Assembly (NCBI RefSeq): GCF_001540865.1
Contig: NC_033626.1
Span: 496,001-560,000, forward strand
Length of the DNA: 64,000 bases
Direction of reading: 5' to 3'
Source: Ananas comosus
Taxonomy: Eukaryota; Streptophyta; Magnoliopsida; Poales; Bromeliaceae
The position numbers were made by a program, and so were the translations under genes. Positions 12,325 through 23,200 of this stretch are shown here, in pieces. Below the pieces are notes generated by a model. That model was not told the origin of the DNA. It saw only the letters and a program-made list of their open reading frames with translations, and searched no databases. How positions within the stretch are numbered: the stretch's first letter is position 1; the number at the start of each line of letters is the position of its first letter.

Positions 12325-14136
12325 CTATCTGCTTGGATGTTCAAGCTGCACTTCTGTTCTTCCAAACGGATCAGGATCGGGTCCTAAAACTGTTTTGTGA
12401 GGACGCAACAGATTGACTATATCATCATCATCCTCAGCGTCCCCTAATCTCCAAGCTCCTCTCGAATAATTACTATCCCTTCTCCTCCGTTTCAATTCTA
12501 GGTGTTCCAAGTGCAAAACAACCGAAACGCCTATCAAAATCCACAGCACTAGAGCCCACGTGAGCCGTTCAGCGAGTTCACTATCGTGCCTGTCCCCAAA
12601 ATGCTTCAGTCCACTAAAGAGCGCAGCTACTCCAACTATAATCGCACTCCGTCCTGATAAACTATGAGTGTTCTCCCAGATTCTTCTTCTCATTGAAGCA
12701 GGCTCGTTATTTGGTCGGAAATATGCATTTATTGGCTGAACAACAACCAGTATTATCGCGGCCACGCCAAATTTAGTATGCATGGAGCTAATAAAAATTC
12801 CCCCAAGCTCCGCAGCTGCGAGAAAAATTGAGAAAACCACGACAGCTAATCCGGTGTACTGCAAAAATACATGTACTCGGTACCACTTATCGCCGTTCAA
12901 ATGTTTTAGGAACCTCGCGGTCAATATCCCTGTAGGAAATATAACACCCCAGGAAACAAACATCATAAATCCATGAATAGCTAAAACCTGCCTCAAATCC
13001 TTCTCCGCCTCCGCCAATCCTCTAAGCAGCATAATGCGCTCAGGGCTATCACTCATAACCGAATGCATGTTCCCTGAACTCAAATGGGTCTCCGACCAGC
13101 GGTCCCCCATCGCCCAAATCACCTTCAAAGGCTTCGTCGGATCAATCACATTCTCGCACTCTACCTTCCCGCTACACGAAGGCGATAACGGTCGGGTAAA
13201 CTCGAACAAAATCGCGCCATTTTCCGATCTGCATTGAACATGTGTTAAGTTCTCTAAGGTTAAATGCAGATTCGACGGGCCGCGGCCGTTGATGTAGTAC
13301 GAGCTCACTCGGCCTTTCCCCTCGTGATCTATCCAACCTACATAGGCATAACTATTAACCATCCGATCGCCGAGCCCAATCGCGAGGTACCCGCTTCTCC
13401 TCTCGCCCCGAGCCGCGATTGAGATGGACCCATTAGACAATTTCCAAAAGAAGGTAACTTCCATATCATCCAACCCCACACTATTGTTATACCTATAGGT
13501 AAAATCCCCATCTTCGATCAAAAACCTTGGTGTTACACCCTTTTCGAGAGGCTTCTCCTCCGCTTCGAGTGGTTCAGGACATTCGTCGAACACCTCAGAC
13601 GCATTGAGGATGATGCGCCCGAAGGAGATTCCATGATCATCGGGGAGGTAATAGGGGCGCCGCATCGGGCCCGAAGCCCACGCCACGGACACGGCAGCGA
13701 CGGGGGGCGAGAGGGGGAGGCGGAAGCGGAAGTAGGAGACGCCGGCGCGCCGGCGCGCGCACACCAACCGCGCGTTCTCGGAGCGGTTGCGCGCGGCGCC
13801 GAGGGAGCAGGGGGCGTGGGCGGTGGCGAAGAAGTCGGCGACGAAGGGGGCGCCGCGGGGCGAGAACCCGGCGACGACTACGTCGTCGGCGAGGAGCGGG
13901 GGCGCGGCGGCCCATCCGAGGGCGAGGTAGTGGTCGAGGGGGACCGCGGCTTCGAGGGCGATCTCCATGGATCGGAGCTCGGGGACGAGGGTCCAGTGGA
14001 GGCGGAAGGTGGGGGAGAGGAGTCGGCAGCTGGAGAGCGGAGAGGGAGGAGTCGGCGCCGAGCTCGTTGAAGCGGAGAAGAGGAGGAGGAGGAGGAGGAG
14101 GAGGAGGAGGGGGAGTGGCGTAGGAGACGACGCCAT
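12325..14136 (-). CDS. Cytochrome b561 and DOMON domain protein (At5g54830-like, short form)
   Basis: Predicted membrane redox protein: haem-binding DOMON module(s) outside the membrane and a cytochrome b561 core that moves electrons across it. The 603-aa product is encoded without introns. Residues 1-26 form a Leu-rich signal peptide. A first DOMON-like region follows (CRLLSPTFRLHW to about residue 170), then a second (NNSVGLDDMEVTFFWKL to about 320, with GERRSGYLAIGLG and NSYAYVGWID). The C-terminal b561 domain has several hydrophobic spans and four candidate haem-ligand histidines (AIHGFMMF, YRVHVFLQ, MHTKFG, ENTHSLSG). An acidic/basic tail ends VQLEHPSR. I chose the ATG at 14136 because the signal peptide starts there. 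The upstream in-frame extension to 14262 runs into transposon sequence. From memory, the Arabidopsis relative is about 900 aa, so this copy appears to lack an N-terminal DM13-containing part and a segment between the DOMON regions. Confidence 0.88.
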   Translation of the reverse strand: MASSPTPLPLLLLLLLLLLFSASTSSAPTPPSPLSSCRLLSPTFRLHWTLVPELRSMEIALEAAVPLDHYLALGWAAAPPLLADDVVVAGFSPRGAPFVADFFATAHAPCSLGAARNRSENARLVCARRRAGVSYFRFRLPLSPPVAAVSVAWASGPMRRPYYLPDDHGISFGRIILNASEVFDECPEPLEAEEKPLEKGVTPRFLIEDGDFTYRYNNSVGLDDMEVTFFWKLSNGSISIAARGERRSGYLAIGLGDRMVNSYAYVGWIDHEGKGRVSSYYINGRGPSNLHLTLENLTHVQCRSENGAILFEFTRPLSPSCSGKVECENVIDPTKPLKVIWAMGDRWSETHLSSGNMHSVMSDSPERIMLLRGLAEAEKDLRQVLAIHGFMMFVSWGVIFPTGILTARFLKHLNGDKWYRVHVFLQYTGLAVVVFSIFLAAAELGGIFISSMHTKFGVAAIILVVVQPINAYFRPNNEPASMRRRIWENTHSLSGRSAIIVGVAALFSGLKHFGDRHDSELAERLTWALVLWILIGVSVVLHLEHLELKRRRRDSNYSRGAWRLGDAEDDDDIVNLLRPHKTVLGPDPDPFGRTEVQLEHPSR

Positions 14137-14235
14137 TAGAGGGCTCGTGGAGAAGCTCGGGGACGACGAAGAGGATGGAGACGTAGTTAATACTTGTCTA
14201 TGGAAGTTACATGTCACGGTTATATTACATATCCA

Positions 14236-14518
14236 TGGTAAAAATGTATAGAGACCCCTCAACTATAGAATATTGTGAATTTAACCTCTCAACTATTTTG
14301 TTCAGGTCAACGCAATTGTTGCTTTAGATTTTTTTTCTAATTTAATAAATATATTAATTGTTATCAATTAATCGCTTTAATTACTTGCTAAAAGTTAATT
14401 AAATCTATTAAATATGATGCTATTATTAATAAATGGTAAAAAAAAGATTACAAAAATGTGAATTTGAGGTGTTACTTTGAAAAAGTCCTATAGTTGAGGG
14501 GTTTCCCATTCTCTTTCT
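14236..14518. mobile_element. MITE, family A, just upstream of the DOMON gene
   Basis: The left end is CATGGTAAAAATGTATAGAG followed by ACCCCTCAACTATAG. The right end carries the inverted counterpart CTATAGTTGAGGGGTTTCCC. ACATAT-like sequence occurs on both sides and may be a target duplication. It starts about 100 bp upstream of the start codon, so it lies in the promoter or leader. Confidence 0.65.
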
Positions 14519-14815
14519 ACATATATCAATTTTTTTTAGCTTGTATGTCACTGTTGTGTGTGGGCCCACATGTCAGTGTGAGGGAAAGGTGATATGTAAC
14601 CGTTGTACGGGAGATGAGAATAATGTGAGGCACATTTTACATTTGGCGCGAGTGTGTTGCGATCTGGGGACGGTTGAAACTTTCCAAACTGATGGAGATG
14701 GTATCTGAGGGGTTGATGAATAAAAAATAATGTTGCAGTTTGTCTACAGTCCTGTGTGCAGTAAATTTCTGATATGCATGTTTGCGATTTAGATTTAGAC
14801 CGTCTGTATAATAAT
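14519..14815. other. Intergenic, no gene seen
   Basis: AT-rich DNA with no coding signal or repeat boundary that I can define. Confidence 0.4.
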
Positions 14816-15190
14816 TACAATTATTCGACCCGCTGACAATAATAACTCGTTAGACTAAATCACCGGTTCAAAATATTTAAGCCCGGTTATTATTAAGACC
14901 AGAATTACTAGGTGTGAGATTTTAGAGATGGCTCCAAACTCCCCCCTGTTCTCGTCGGATCCGTCCAAATCAGATCATAGATTCTAGAGGTGGATTCTAG
15001 AGGTGACTCCCACTAAATCCGTTGGTGTAACACTTTATCTCGTATAGCACTTAATTCTCACACTTCCAGCTGGTATTCGACTCTGATACCAATTGCAACG
15101 ATCTCGACCCACTAACAATAATAACTCGTTGGGCCAAACCATCGGTCCAAAATGCTTAAGTTCAGTTATTATTACTACGTGTAGGTGTCA
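14816..15190 (-). mobile_element. TRIM-like retrotransposon with tRNA-Met primer site
   Basis: On the minus strand a terminal repeat (15190 to 15094, about 97 bp) is followed within two bases by TGGTATCAGAGTCGA, a good initiator tRNA-Met primer-binding site. A diverged second repeat lies at about 14816-14923 (shared wording GACCC.CT.ACAATAATAAC and GGTTATTATTA). The interior of about 170 bp has no coding capacity. No clean target duplication was seen. The terminal repeat is unrelated to that of the 6629 element. Confidence 0.7.
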
Positions 15191-15588
15191 TATATTCTAA
15201 ATAGAATCATTTTTTCATCCGACATGAAACTATTGGGGCGTTACAATTTCTGTATCAGAATAATTTTATACACATTTCAGTATTTATTAGCAGCGTAATC
15301 ATCCTGTGTACAGAAACCAGCACACTCTATGTAATCTCCTTTGGGGGACAAGGAAATGAAAATGGCTTGGTTCAAAAAATTCTTTACAGACTTTTAATAT
15401 GTTGGTGATTCTTCGTCATGCTTTGAATTATGTGCAATAATCAATAGTGTACAATAAGAGGTTTTTTTTTGTGATTATAAGCTAGAAGTATATTTTTAGT
15501 CCCTTAGAACAACTACGTTCTGTGTGCGATATAATTTATTCCATTCAACAAACGTATAAGTATATTATACCAATTAGGACTTCAATTG

Positions 15589-15986
15589 TGTTGGTTTAAA
15601 TGGGCCAGTATCCTGCCCTGTGGCGGGAGGTCATGTGGGCCGAGTCATGTTCGAAATGGCGTGAGGCTGGATTGGGCCAAGTCATGTTCGAAGTGGCGTG
15701 AGGCCAGATGGGCCGAGTCACAATCGAGACCCGTGGGCGCTGTTTCTGTACACTTTAAGTGAATTGGTTGTGTATTTCTAACAGCTCGAGCTTTTGGGAT
15801 TAATAGTTAGCGCCAACGATCCGACAAGTGGTATCAGAGCCAGAGGTCACGGGTTCGATTCCTGCATGCTGCAAATGTGTCCAGGTGCTGGAGGGACGGG
15901 CGCTGTTGCTGTACACTTTAAGTGAATTGATTGCGTATTTCTAACAGCTCGAGCTGGGATTAATGGTTAGCACCAACGATCCGACA
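15589..15986 (+). mobile_element. Internally deleted small LTR element (family L)
   Basis: The left LTR (15589-15826, 238 bp) begins TGTTGGTTTAAATGGGCC and ends GATCCGACA. Two bases later comes the primer-binding site TGGTATCAGAGC (15829-15840). The right end keeps only the last 89 bp of the LTR (15898-15986). The whole is flanked by a perfect 5-bp duplication AATTG (15584-15588 and 15987-15991). The element therefore inserted whole and later lost most of its interior and the start of its right LTR. Solo LTRs of the same family lie at 30807-31032 and 52447-52635. The left LTR contains a short internal repeat (GAGTCATGTTCGAA, twice). Confidence 0.9.
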
Positions 15987-15991
15987 AATTG

Positions 15992-16966
15992 TACTCATTA
16001 TCTACCACTTACTGCATACTCGGGTATATAGCTTAACAATGATATTTCGTATTCCCTTTTCTACATTATGAATACTCAGGTAGATGATTTGATAAGAGCA
16101 TTTTAACCTATTTTCGCAACTAGATTAGTGTATCTGAATATGGATGCGGATACGGCTCAAGTCAGATAAAACAAATAATAATAATAATAATAACTCACAT
16201 TAGATAAAACTCCGACTCGAAAGTGTGATCAAATGGTTATTATTAGGGTTTAGAAATGGGTAGCACAAATGTAGTTCAAAAAGCTAGAACGTGAAAAAAA
16301 AAAGAAAGTAGAAACTCTATTTTTAATTACATCAATGTACAACTCAACTATATTACAGGTAATATATCCTTGCGGCAATAGAACAATAGCTATCAAAAAC
16401 AAAAAAAAAAAAAAAAAAAAAAAAGAGTCTTAGGATTTAGGAGAATGTTTCAAAAAAGAAGGGTGCTCTGAGGCAGTTGTTGTTACAGGTTAGATCGTTA
16501 AGGGGTCTTTGGAAAGAGTATCGCGTTTTGTAATTTGAACCCGTTTTAGATGTTTTTGTGTACTCCTCTTTGTTTCTTGTTTTCTATTTTTTTATCTTCT
16601 TTGCTTTCTCAAAGGTCTGGTTGTCTTAATTTATAGTCGAATTCATCTCCTTAATGAATAAAACGATAACATGCTATCAATTTCCTTAAAAGAGATATAT
16701 ATAGAGAGCGATGTAGATTGTAAGCATTAATCAACTATTCTAAAAATATGTACGGATAGAAATGACGCATTCATCATAATTAAAGGCTTAATCAGAATGC
16801 TCACGGACTTCAATACGATTCAACCAATCTGAACATTAGACTATTGTTGGGTCTCTTACTCTTAGGTCTATTATGAACCGTAACTCAATTTATTGGACTC
16901 ACCAAACTCAATTTATTAGTCTTCTGGGTCTATTATTACAGGGCAGAAAATTAAAGCCAACAAAAG

Positions 16967-17001
<35 letters not shown>

Positions 17002-17063
17002 CTAGCAAGCATGGTAAAAACATGTATTCGTCATTTTTTCCTTAAAATATTCCTGCTTACCAT
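15992..17063. other. Intergenic with simple repeats
   Basis: Contains a short TAA run near 16165-16192, a poly-A run near 16399-16424 and a (GA)n microsatellite at about 16969-16999. No gene is visible. Confidence 0.5.
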
Positions 17064-17180
17064 TGACTGTTCCTAACGCAAATGGTAAAGAATTTGATGG
17101 TTGGTATTCGAGGTCCCAAGTTCGAATCCTTGCTGATTCATATTTCAAACTAAGTTTATTTCTAAACAAATAAAAGCATC
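17064..17180 (+). mobile_element. tRNA-derived SINE, copy 1
   Basis: The sequence TGTTCCTAACGCAAATGGTA resembles a tRNA 5' end with an A box, and AAGTTCGAATCC 50 bases later is a near-perfect B box of an internal RNA polymerase III promoter. An AT-rich tail (AAGTTTATTTCTAAACAAATAA) follows. The same arrangement recurs at 39598, 46829 and, inverted, near 52700. The recurring tail argues for a SINE rather than a working tRNA gene. Confidence 0.75.
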
Positions 17181-17237
17181 CTTCAATATATAATAGAGAC
17201 ATAAAGTACATTCAACACAAATTGGGAAAACAAAAAA

Positions 17238-17609
17238 GGGAAAACTTCAAAACCCCTCATGTGGTTTCGTACTTTTTCATTTTAGTATCCTGTTGTTTAA
17301 AGTATATCAAGTTAGTACCATATGATTTAAAGTGTATCGAGTTAGTACTCTATGGTTTTATTTTTGTATCAAGTTAGTATTTTGTGATTTTATTTTTGTA
17401 TCAAGTTAGTACCCTATGGTTTTTAAAACCATAGGGTACTAAAGTGATAAAGTGCGAAACTATAAGGTACTAACTTGATACACTTTAAACCATAGGGTAC
17501 TAAAATGAAAAAGTGCAAAACCACAAGGTACTAACTTGATACACTTTAAACCATAAGGTATTAAAGTGAGAAAAAGTGAAACCACAAGAGGGATATTTGA
17601 AGTTTTCCC
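17238..17609. mobile_element. MULE-type MITE, family B, copy 2
   Basis: Starts GGGAAAACTTCAAAACCCCT and ends TTTGAAGTTTTCCC. The flanks AACAAAAAA and AAAAAAAAA agree at 8 of 9 positions. The interior repeats the phrases TATCAAGTTAGTACC and TGGTTTTATTTTTGTATC in both orientations, so the whole can fold back on itself. Confidence 0.8.
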
Positions 17610-20235
17610 AAAAAAAAACTGTTTGATAAATTATCAATATCGATACCTCTAGCAAAGAACAAAATCGCTTTTATTTACTTTTAGATTTATTAAAAATACA
17701 ATTTAGATATATACTTAGGGCATGTTTGTTTCGTGCTATGACTGCTATCTTTTCAAGATATCTAATAATTCAATCGGAATGAAAAAAACGACGATATTTT
17801 GCTAAATTCACTAAGTAATCTTATCAGTAATTTTAGATTCACTTGAGAAGAAGATTCATCTCACAGTAGTAATCTTATTTTCTTGTGATGGGGTAAGTAT
17901 GTTATATTAATTATTTGAAGTAATCTTAAGTTTTCTAATCCAATCTGTTATTTATCTTCCTGCCCCATTAGAGATCCTCGATCTTCCGACTCTTCTCTCG
18001 ACCTAGAGCATACTGCCATGATCATTTCCATCAATCGGGCGTCCTTTGCCATTTCTGAGGTCTCCTTGCTCTTGAGCGAGGTTCATGAGGTAGTTTTTTT
18101 TGCCCTTTTCTTCGCCCCGATCTCAAATCCAAACTCTATTTTTTTTATTTTGGATAGATTTATTGTACAACCAGGGCTAAATCTTTCTAGTTTATTAATA
18201 CAGTGAAATATTGTTTAAATAGACTACTTATTGCTCTATTTGCTTTGATTTTGAATGGATTTATTGTTTAAATGAGTTTTTTGTTCTATTAGCTTTGATT
18301 TCAGATAGATTTATTGGTTAATTAGTTTAGATTTTGTATGGATTTGTTGTCCAAATGATTTTGTTAAAAAAATAGATGGACTATTTAAATTAAATGAGAA
18401 TAAATATCTGTACGGTCCACGCCCGACACGGTCCATGCAACAATTTGACCTTTTTTACACCCATGCATGATTGGTTGATATAATTGGGCTTTTTTTTTTT
18501 TTTCCAATATTTGAGCTCAACACATTTATTGAGCACAAGTGAGCATATTAACTTGCATATATATACATGTATTTATGCATCTGATATATAACAATAAGTT
18601 GGTCTCAGTAAAATAAATGAGTCACGCTTTACTTGTGAATTCCCACGCTCATGTATTTAACATATACAACACCTGCATGCATCTGCCAAAATTTATTTTC
18701 CAATTTCTACAAAACCTTTTAGAGGTCAAAATATTAATTAAATGCAAATGGAACATTCAAATTGGGTTGTAAAAAAGGGTGCTTATGCCCATTTTTCGAA
18801 AGTAGATATAAGTAGAATCGAAATTTGTATAAATTATAGGTTGATATCATAATAAAATTAGTTATTTCTAACATAGATGCTGATAACTAAACATGGACAG
18901 TAAAAGTTATGTTATCAAAGAGTTTATGCGTACTATCAGATAATACGTCGCTGATATCATTTGAGAAAAATTAATCACTCTAGTCTAAATTTTACATCCA
19001 TCTATTTTTACGAATGAGCACAGTATTATTCATTAACTATCTGATGTTTTAAAAATTATAAAAGCCGAAAAAACTGCTCAAATTTCTCATAATTTTCTCT
19101 TTCTTTCTGAAATTGGTTTAAATGCTACAACTAACCAAGATTCCCCTAATTCAAATTTTGTGGGCCATTAATGTAATTAATTATAGGTGGATGTATAGCA
19201 TTAATTTGAATAAGTTACTATTCTTTTTCAATTTCCCTGGTAAGTTAATGCAATTAATTATACTAGATAGTGTAAGTTCGAATATGTTTCTTTTTTTTAA
19301 TCCCTGGATTACGCAAACCCCACACGTAATCAACTCCTAAAAATAAATTAAGGCATAAAAATTGGAAAAGTAGAAATTTTTTGTATATTTTTACATGAAC
19401 CGAATTTCCCGCGCTCTAACCACGACCGTTGAGCAGAAGCAAAGCATGTAGCACGCAATCGAAATTACTGCCTGCACCCGGTGTATCTATTCACCTCATG
19501 GACCATATCTAATTTTGAAATTTAATTCTATAAATGTGATATATATATATAAATAAATTGGCAATTCCATGTGACACATTTGGAGTGAACCTATCAACTA
19601 ATCGAACTCTTTCAAAAAGTATTTTTAATAAATTTACAATATATAATGACAATATTATAAAATCTGTAGTAATACTTACGAAAAGGTTATAAAATTTATA
19701 AAATTTTTAACTAAGTAATTAAGTGGTCTGAAAAATTAATGATAAATTCATTACTACTCTTTGATTTGTGAAAAATAGATTTTTAAAGTTTATATTTTCA
19801 TTTATATATATATATATATATAGTTTTTTTAATGTTGTAAAATATATAGAGCAAATTAGAATATTTTTAGGAGGCGGTGTATGAGATGTACTTGTACACC
19901 AGGTGCAGGCAAAAGTTTCTCAATAAATGCGTGTGTTTCCCGGGAACCCGCAGGGAGCAATATATGCGCGCAGTGGGACCCACCACCCCATTTCAAATCG
20001 GAATACATGCGTACAAGCCCATGCATATAAATATCTACACTCTGGATTGATCTCACCGTTCATTAGCGTAGAATTAATCCACACCGTCCAATGTAGACGG
20101 TGAAGATTCATTCCGAAGAGAATGAGCGACGGATCAAATAAGTTCGTACAAATTTCTACAAACGTAGTTGTAGCAAATCCACGCCCATTCAAACCGCCCC
20201 CATCTCACACTCTCTCTTTCTCTCTCTAGGGCTCG
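17610..20235. other. Intergenic, no gene seen
   Basis: AT-rich DNA with short TA runs (near 19540 and 19806). Small open frames show no recognisable protein. The last few hundred bases are the upstream region of the POLAR-like gene. Confidence 0.45.
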
Positions 20236-20245
20236 TATATATAAA
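20236..20245 (+). promoter_or_regulatory. Candidate TATA box of the POLAR-like gene
   Basis: TATATATAAA lies only about 30 bases before the first ATG (20274), after a CT-rich run. If used, the leader would be extremely short, so either the box is not functional or translation may begin at the next in-frame ATG (20298). Confidence 0.4.
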
Positions 20246-20273
20246 TGGTCGGAGTGAGCTTTAAGAATACGCC

Positions 20274-23200
20274 ATGGATGTTGATGATGATGCGATAATG
20301 GAGAGTGAGAGGAGGAGGAGAAGAGGATCAGAGCTCGTTCTCGCCTCTCCATCTCCCTCCTCCAAATACTCTCCTCGGTCGCTTCTCTCGCGCCTCCTCC
20401 TCCTCCTCCCCCTCCGCCGCGCGTCTCCTTCGTCGGCGGCGGCGGGGATCGGCGGCGGCGGTGGTGGTGGAAGCGAGGGTTTCGGGTGCCGGGTGCGGAT
20501 CCCGGGGTATTGCTCCGGTGGGAAGGAGACGAGGGAGAAGGGAAATGGTGAGGGCGATGGTGGTGATGATGATGATGAGGAGGAGGAGGAAGGAGAAGGG
20601 GGAGTGGAGGTGAGGGTTCCGTGTGATCGGGATCGAGCGGCGGAGATTGAGGGAGGTGGGGTTGGTTCCGGCGAGAGTCGTAGTAAAGAGATCTCCATCT
20701 CCTCAGGTGAGAGGCGATTTGATTTCTCCTCTATTTGTGCCCATTTTGTGCTTGATTTTAGGGAAAATATACTCCAAATCAAATCACCATTAAGAGTTTA
20801 TGAAGTTTAAATTTACTTTACGAACGATCAATTTAGTCTAAATTTTTTTAGAATAAATCAATGATTTATTTCAAAGTATAGCTTAAATTTTCGTTTTGAA
20901 GTTCTTTAATCCCCCCGACTCGTAGTACGCATTATTCAAACGGACAATATATTGAAAGATGATGAGGTACATCATTTATTAATCTTCTACTTCAATTATA
21001 ACTTATAAGTTATAACCTTGTTGGAGGCGACTGCTTAAACCTTTAATCTTATTGTTGTATTAAATTTTCAACTTTTCTGTTTAAGATTATGTCGACGATA
21101 AACAAGTACTCTTTAGTTACTTTTTGCTAAAGAAAATGCTGTGTTAACGATCTCTTTGATATCCAGGACATAAACCAGAAGATGTTTGTTTGACTCTTGG
21201 TATCGGTGTAAGTCTGGTCTTTCTTCTTACGAAGAGCGCGACCGAACTAAATAAGATAACAGAATTACGAAGGCAGATCGAAATGCTGCTTGTGGACATT
21301 AAGAATCAGATGCGAAAGAAGAATGTTTCCTTCAGCATCGAGGAGTCGAATAATGCGCCTATGACTGGGTCGAGTAGTTTTGGAAATATTAACAGAGGCG
21401 ATTCTGTAGATTACCAAGAGAACGGATCATCCCGCTGTTTGGAATCAGTACACTGTGCCTTTAATCCTAGTACAAATCCAAATTGTGGTAGTATTAGAGT
21501 AAACCAAAGTAGCATTGGAATGGATCAGATAGAAGCAGAGCTTGAAGTTGAACTAGAACTCCTACAATTCAGTCTGAATGCCAAAAATTCAGTGCAGCTT
21601 CCACCACATGGAGAATCGGAGGTAAAACCCTCTTCTAGAGCTTTATGTTTTTATATGTAGTAGGTTAACTGGTTGAAATCGGCTAAAATGCAAGGAAACT
21701 CTAAGTATTCCAGTTTTCCCTTTCCCACCTTGAAGATTGAAAGTAATATATAGCCCCATTAAACTGTAATTTTGCATCACTTTGCCTCTTTTTGTCAATG
21801 TTGTTCAGGCAATATGTATCAAATTTCTTGTATCTCAATCGGCTATAATGTAGGTACTTTTAATGTTTCATAAGGGTGATGCGAAAATTGTGATGCTTAT
21901 AGAAGGGTTTCCTGCAATTTAGCCTTGAAAATATATAGCATTTGCAATATGAATAGTTATCTGTTCTTTTTAGGAACCCTTTTTTTTTCTAGGAAAAGGT
22001 TCTTTTTAGAAACCTTAGGTTACGCCGGTACCTAGAATTCTAGTTACAGCAGAGCTTAGCTTTGTTTTGCTCTAGCAATTGTTACTTTGTCTTCTAGCAC
22101 TTAAAGGATGCCAAATGTTTTTCTTCCATGGATTTTGATCTGTACATCATGCCCTGGATTAAACTCTGGTGCACAATTGTTGTCCCTTGAATCAAATTCT
22201 GGCTAGCAAGCTCACTCAATTTCCAGAGGATCAAAATCTACTTTTGAGCTTTACATAGTACCTTTCGCAAAAACCCATTTCGTTGGTTTGATTAAATTCA
22301 GATTTGGTAATTGTGTCAAATAGCTTATTATGTTTGGGTTTGGGATTTTTGGTGCATCTGAGCCTTGATGAATTCATTCGGTAATGAAGTATGCTTCTCC
22401 TAATAAAGGCCACATGGCCCACATCTAATTTGAGAATAATTGCGCATTTAGAAGTAGAGAAGCAACTTAAGCACTCTTTCCTTGGTCATAAGTTTAGGAG
22501 TTAACTGCATTATAAGATTAGTTCATGGACTGTGCTTGGATGGAGTAAAGGTTATTGTCCTTGTGTTATACTAAATGTTATTTCTTCAAATTGCACAATT
22601 ATCTATATAATTCACTTTGGATATTCTTGAAGTGATTAAAACTTCCGCTTAGAAGTAGCGTTTCCTGATTAAGTACCACACAGCAAATACAGAGGTTATG
22701 CTTATATTGATGAACCTTATTTCAATGCTCAACCTATTTGAGGTTAAATAAACATCATCTATTAATATCTTAAGAATGCACTCAAGGTGTATATTCTACA
22801 CACTGAGAAAGCTAAAATTATCTTGAAACATGCAACCAAAACCGTGTTTTAATTCCAGAACAAAACTGTTTTTTAATTCCAGATATGGAACTAAATGAAC
22901 TCCGTCCTAGCTCTTAACTTTTGTAAGTGCAATATTAAGACTTCTATTCATAGAATATATATATACACCCTTCAAGAATGTGTGAATTGGCTTGATTTTG
23001 ATGTTCTGATGGTTAGTCTGGTTTTGTTGGGATTTACCTTGTCATAAATTCATTTTCCATGGGCACTGAACTCTCGCATGAAGTATCCTAGTACACCATT
23101 TCTGGCCACATTTTGTTAGGGAATGGGCACAATTCACAGGAAAAAGTTAGGGTTAAGCATTGGCAATGGGGCCAATCAAAACCAGTAGTTAGTTAAGACC

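Noticed and set aside
13633..14070. 145-codon plus-strand frame opposite the DOMON gene
   Set aside because: It is a GC-rich antisense shadow of the genuine coding sequence, with no recognisable domain and low-complexity Gly/Glu/Ala composition.
17064..17143. tRNA gene, from A-box and B-box-like words
   Set aside because: No convincing acceptor stem, and the same unit plus a shared AT-rich tail recurs at several places, so a SINE is the better explanation.
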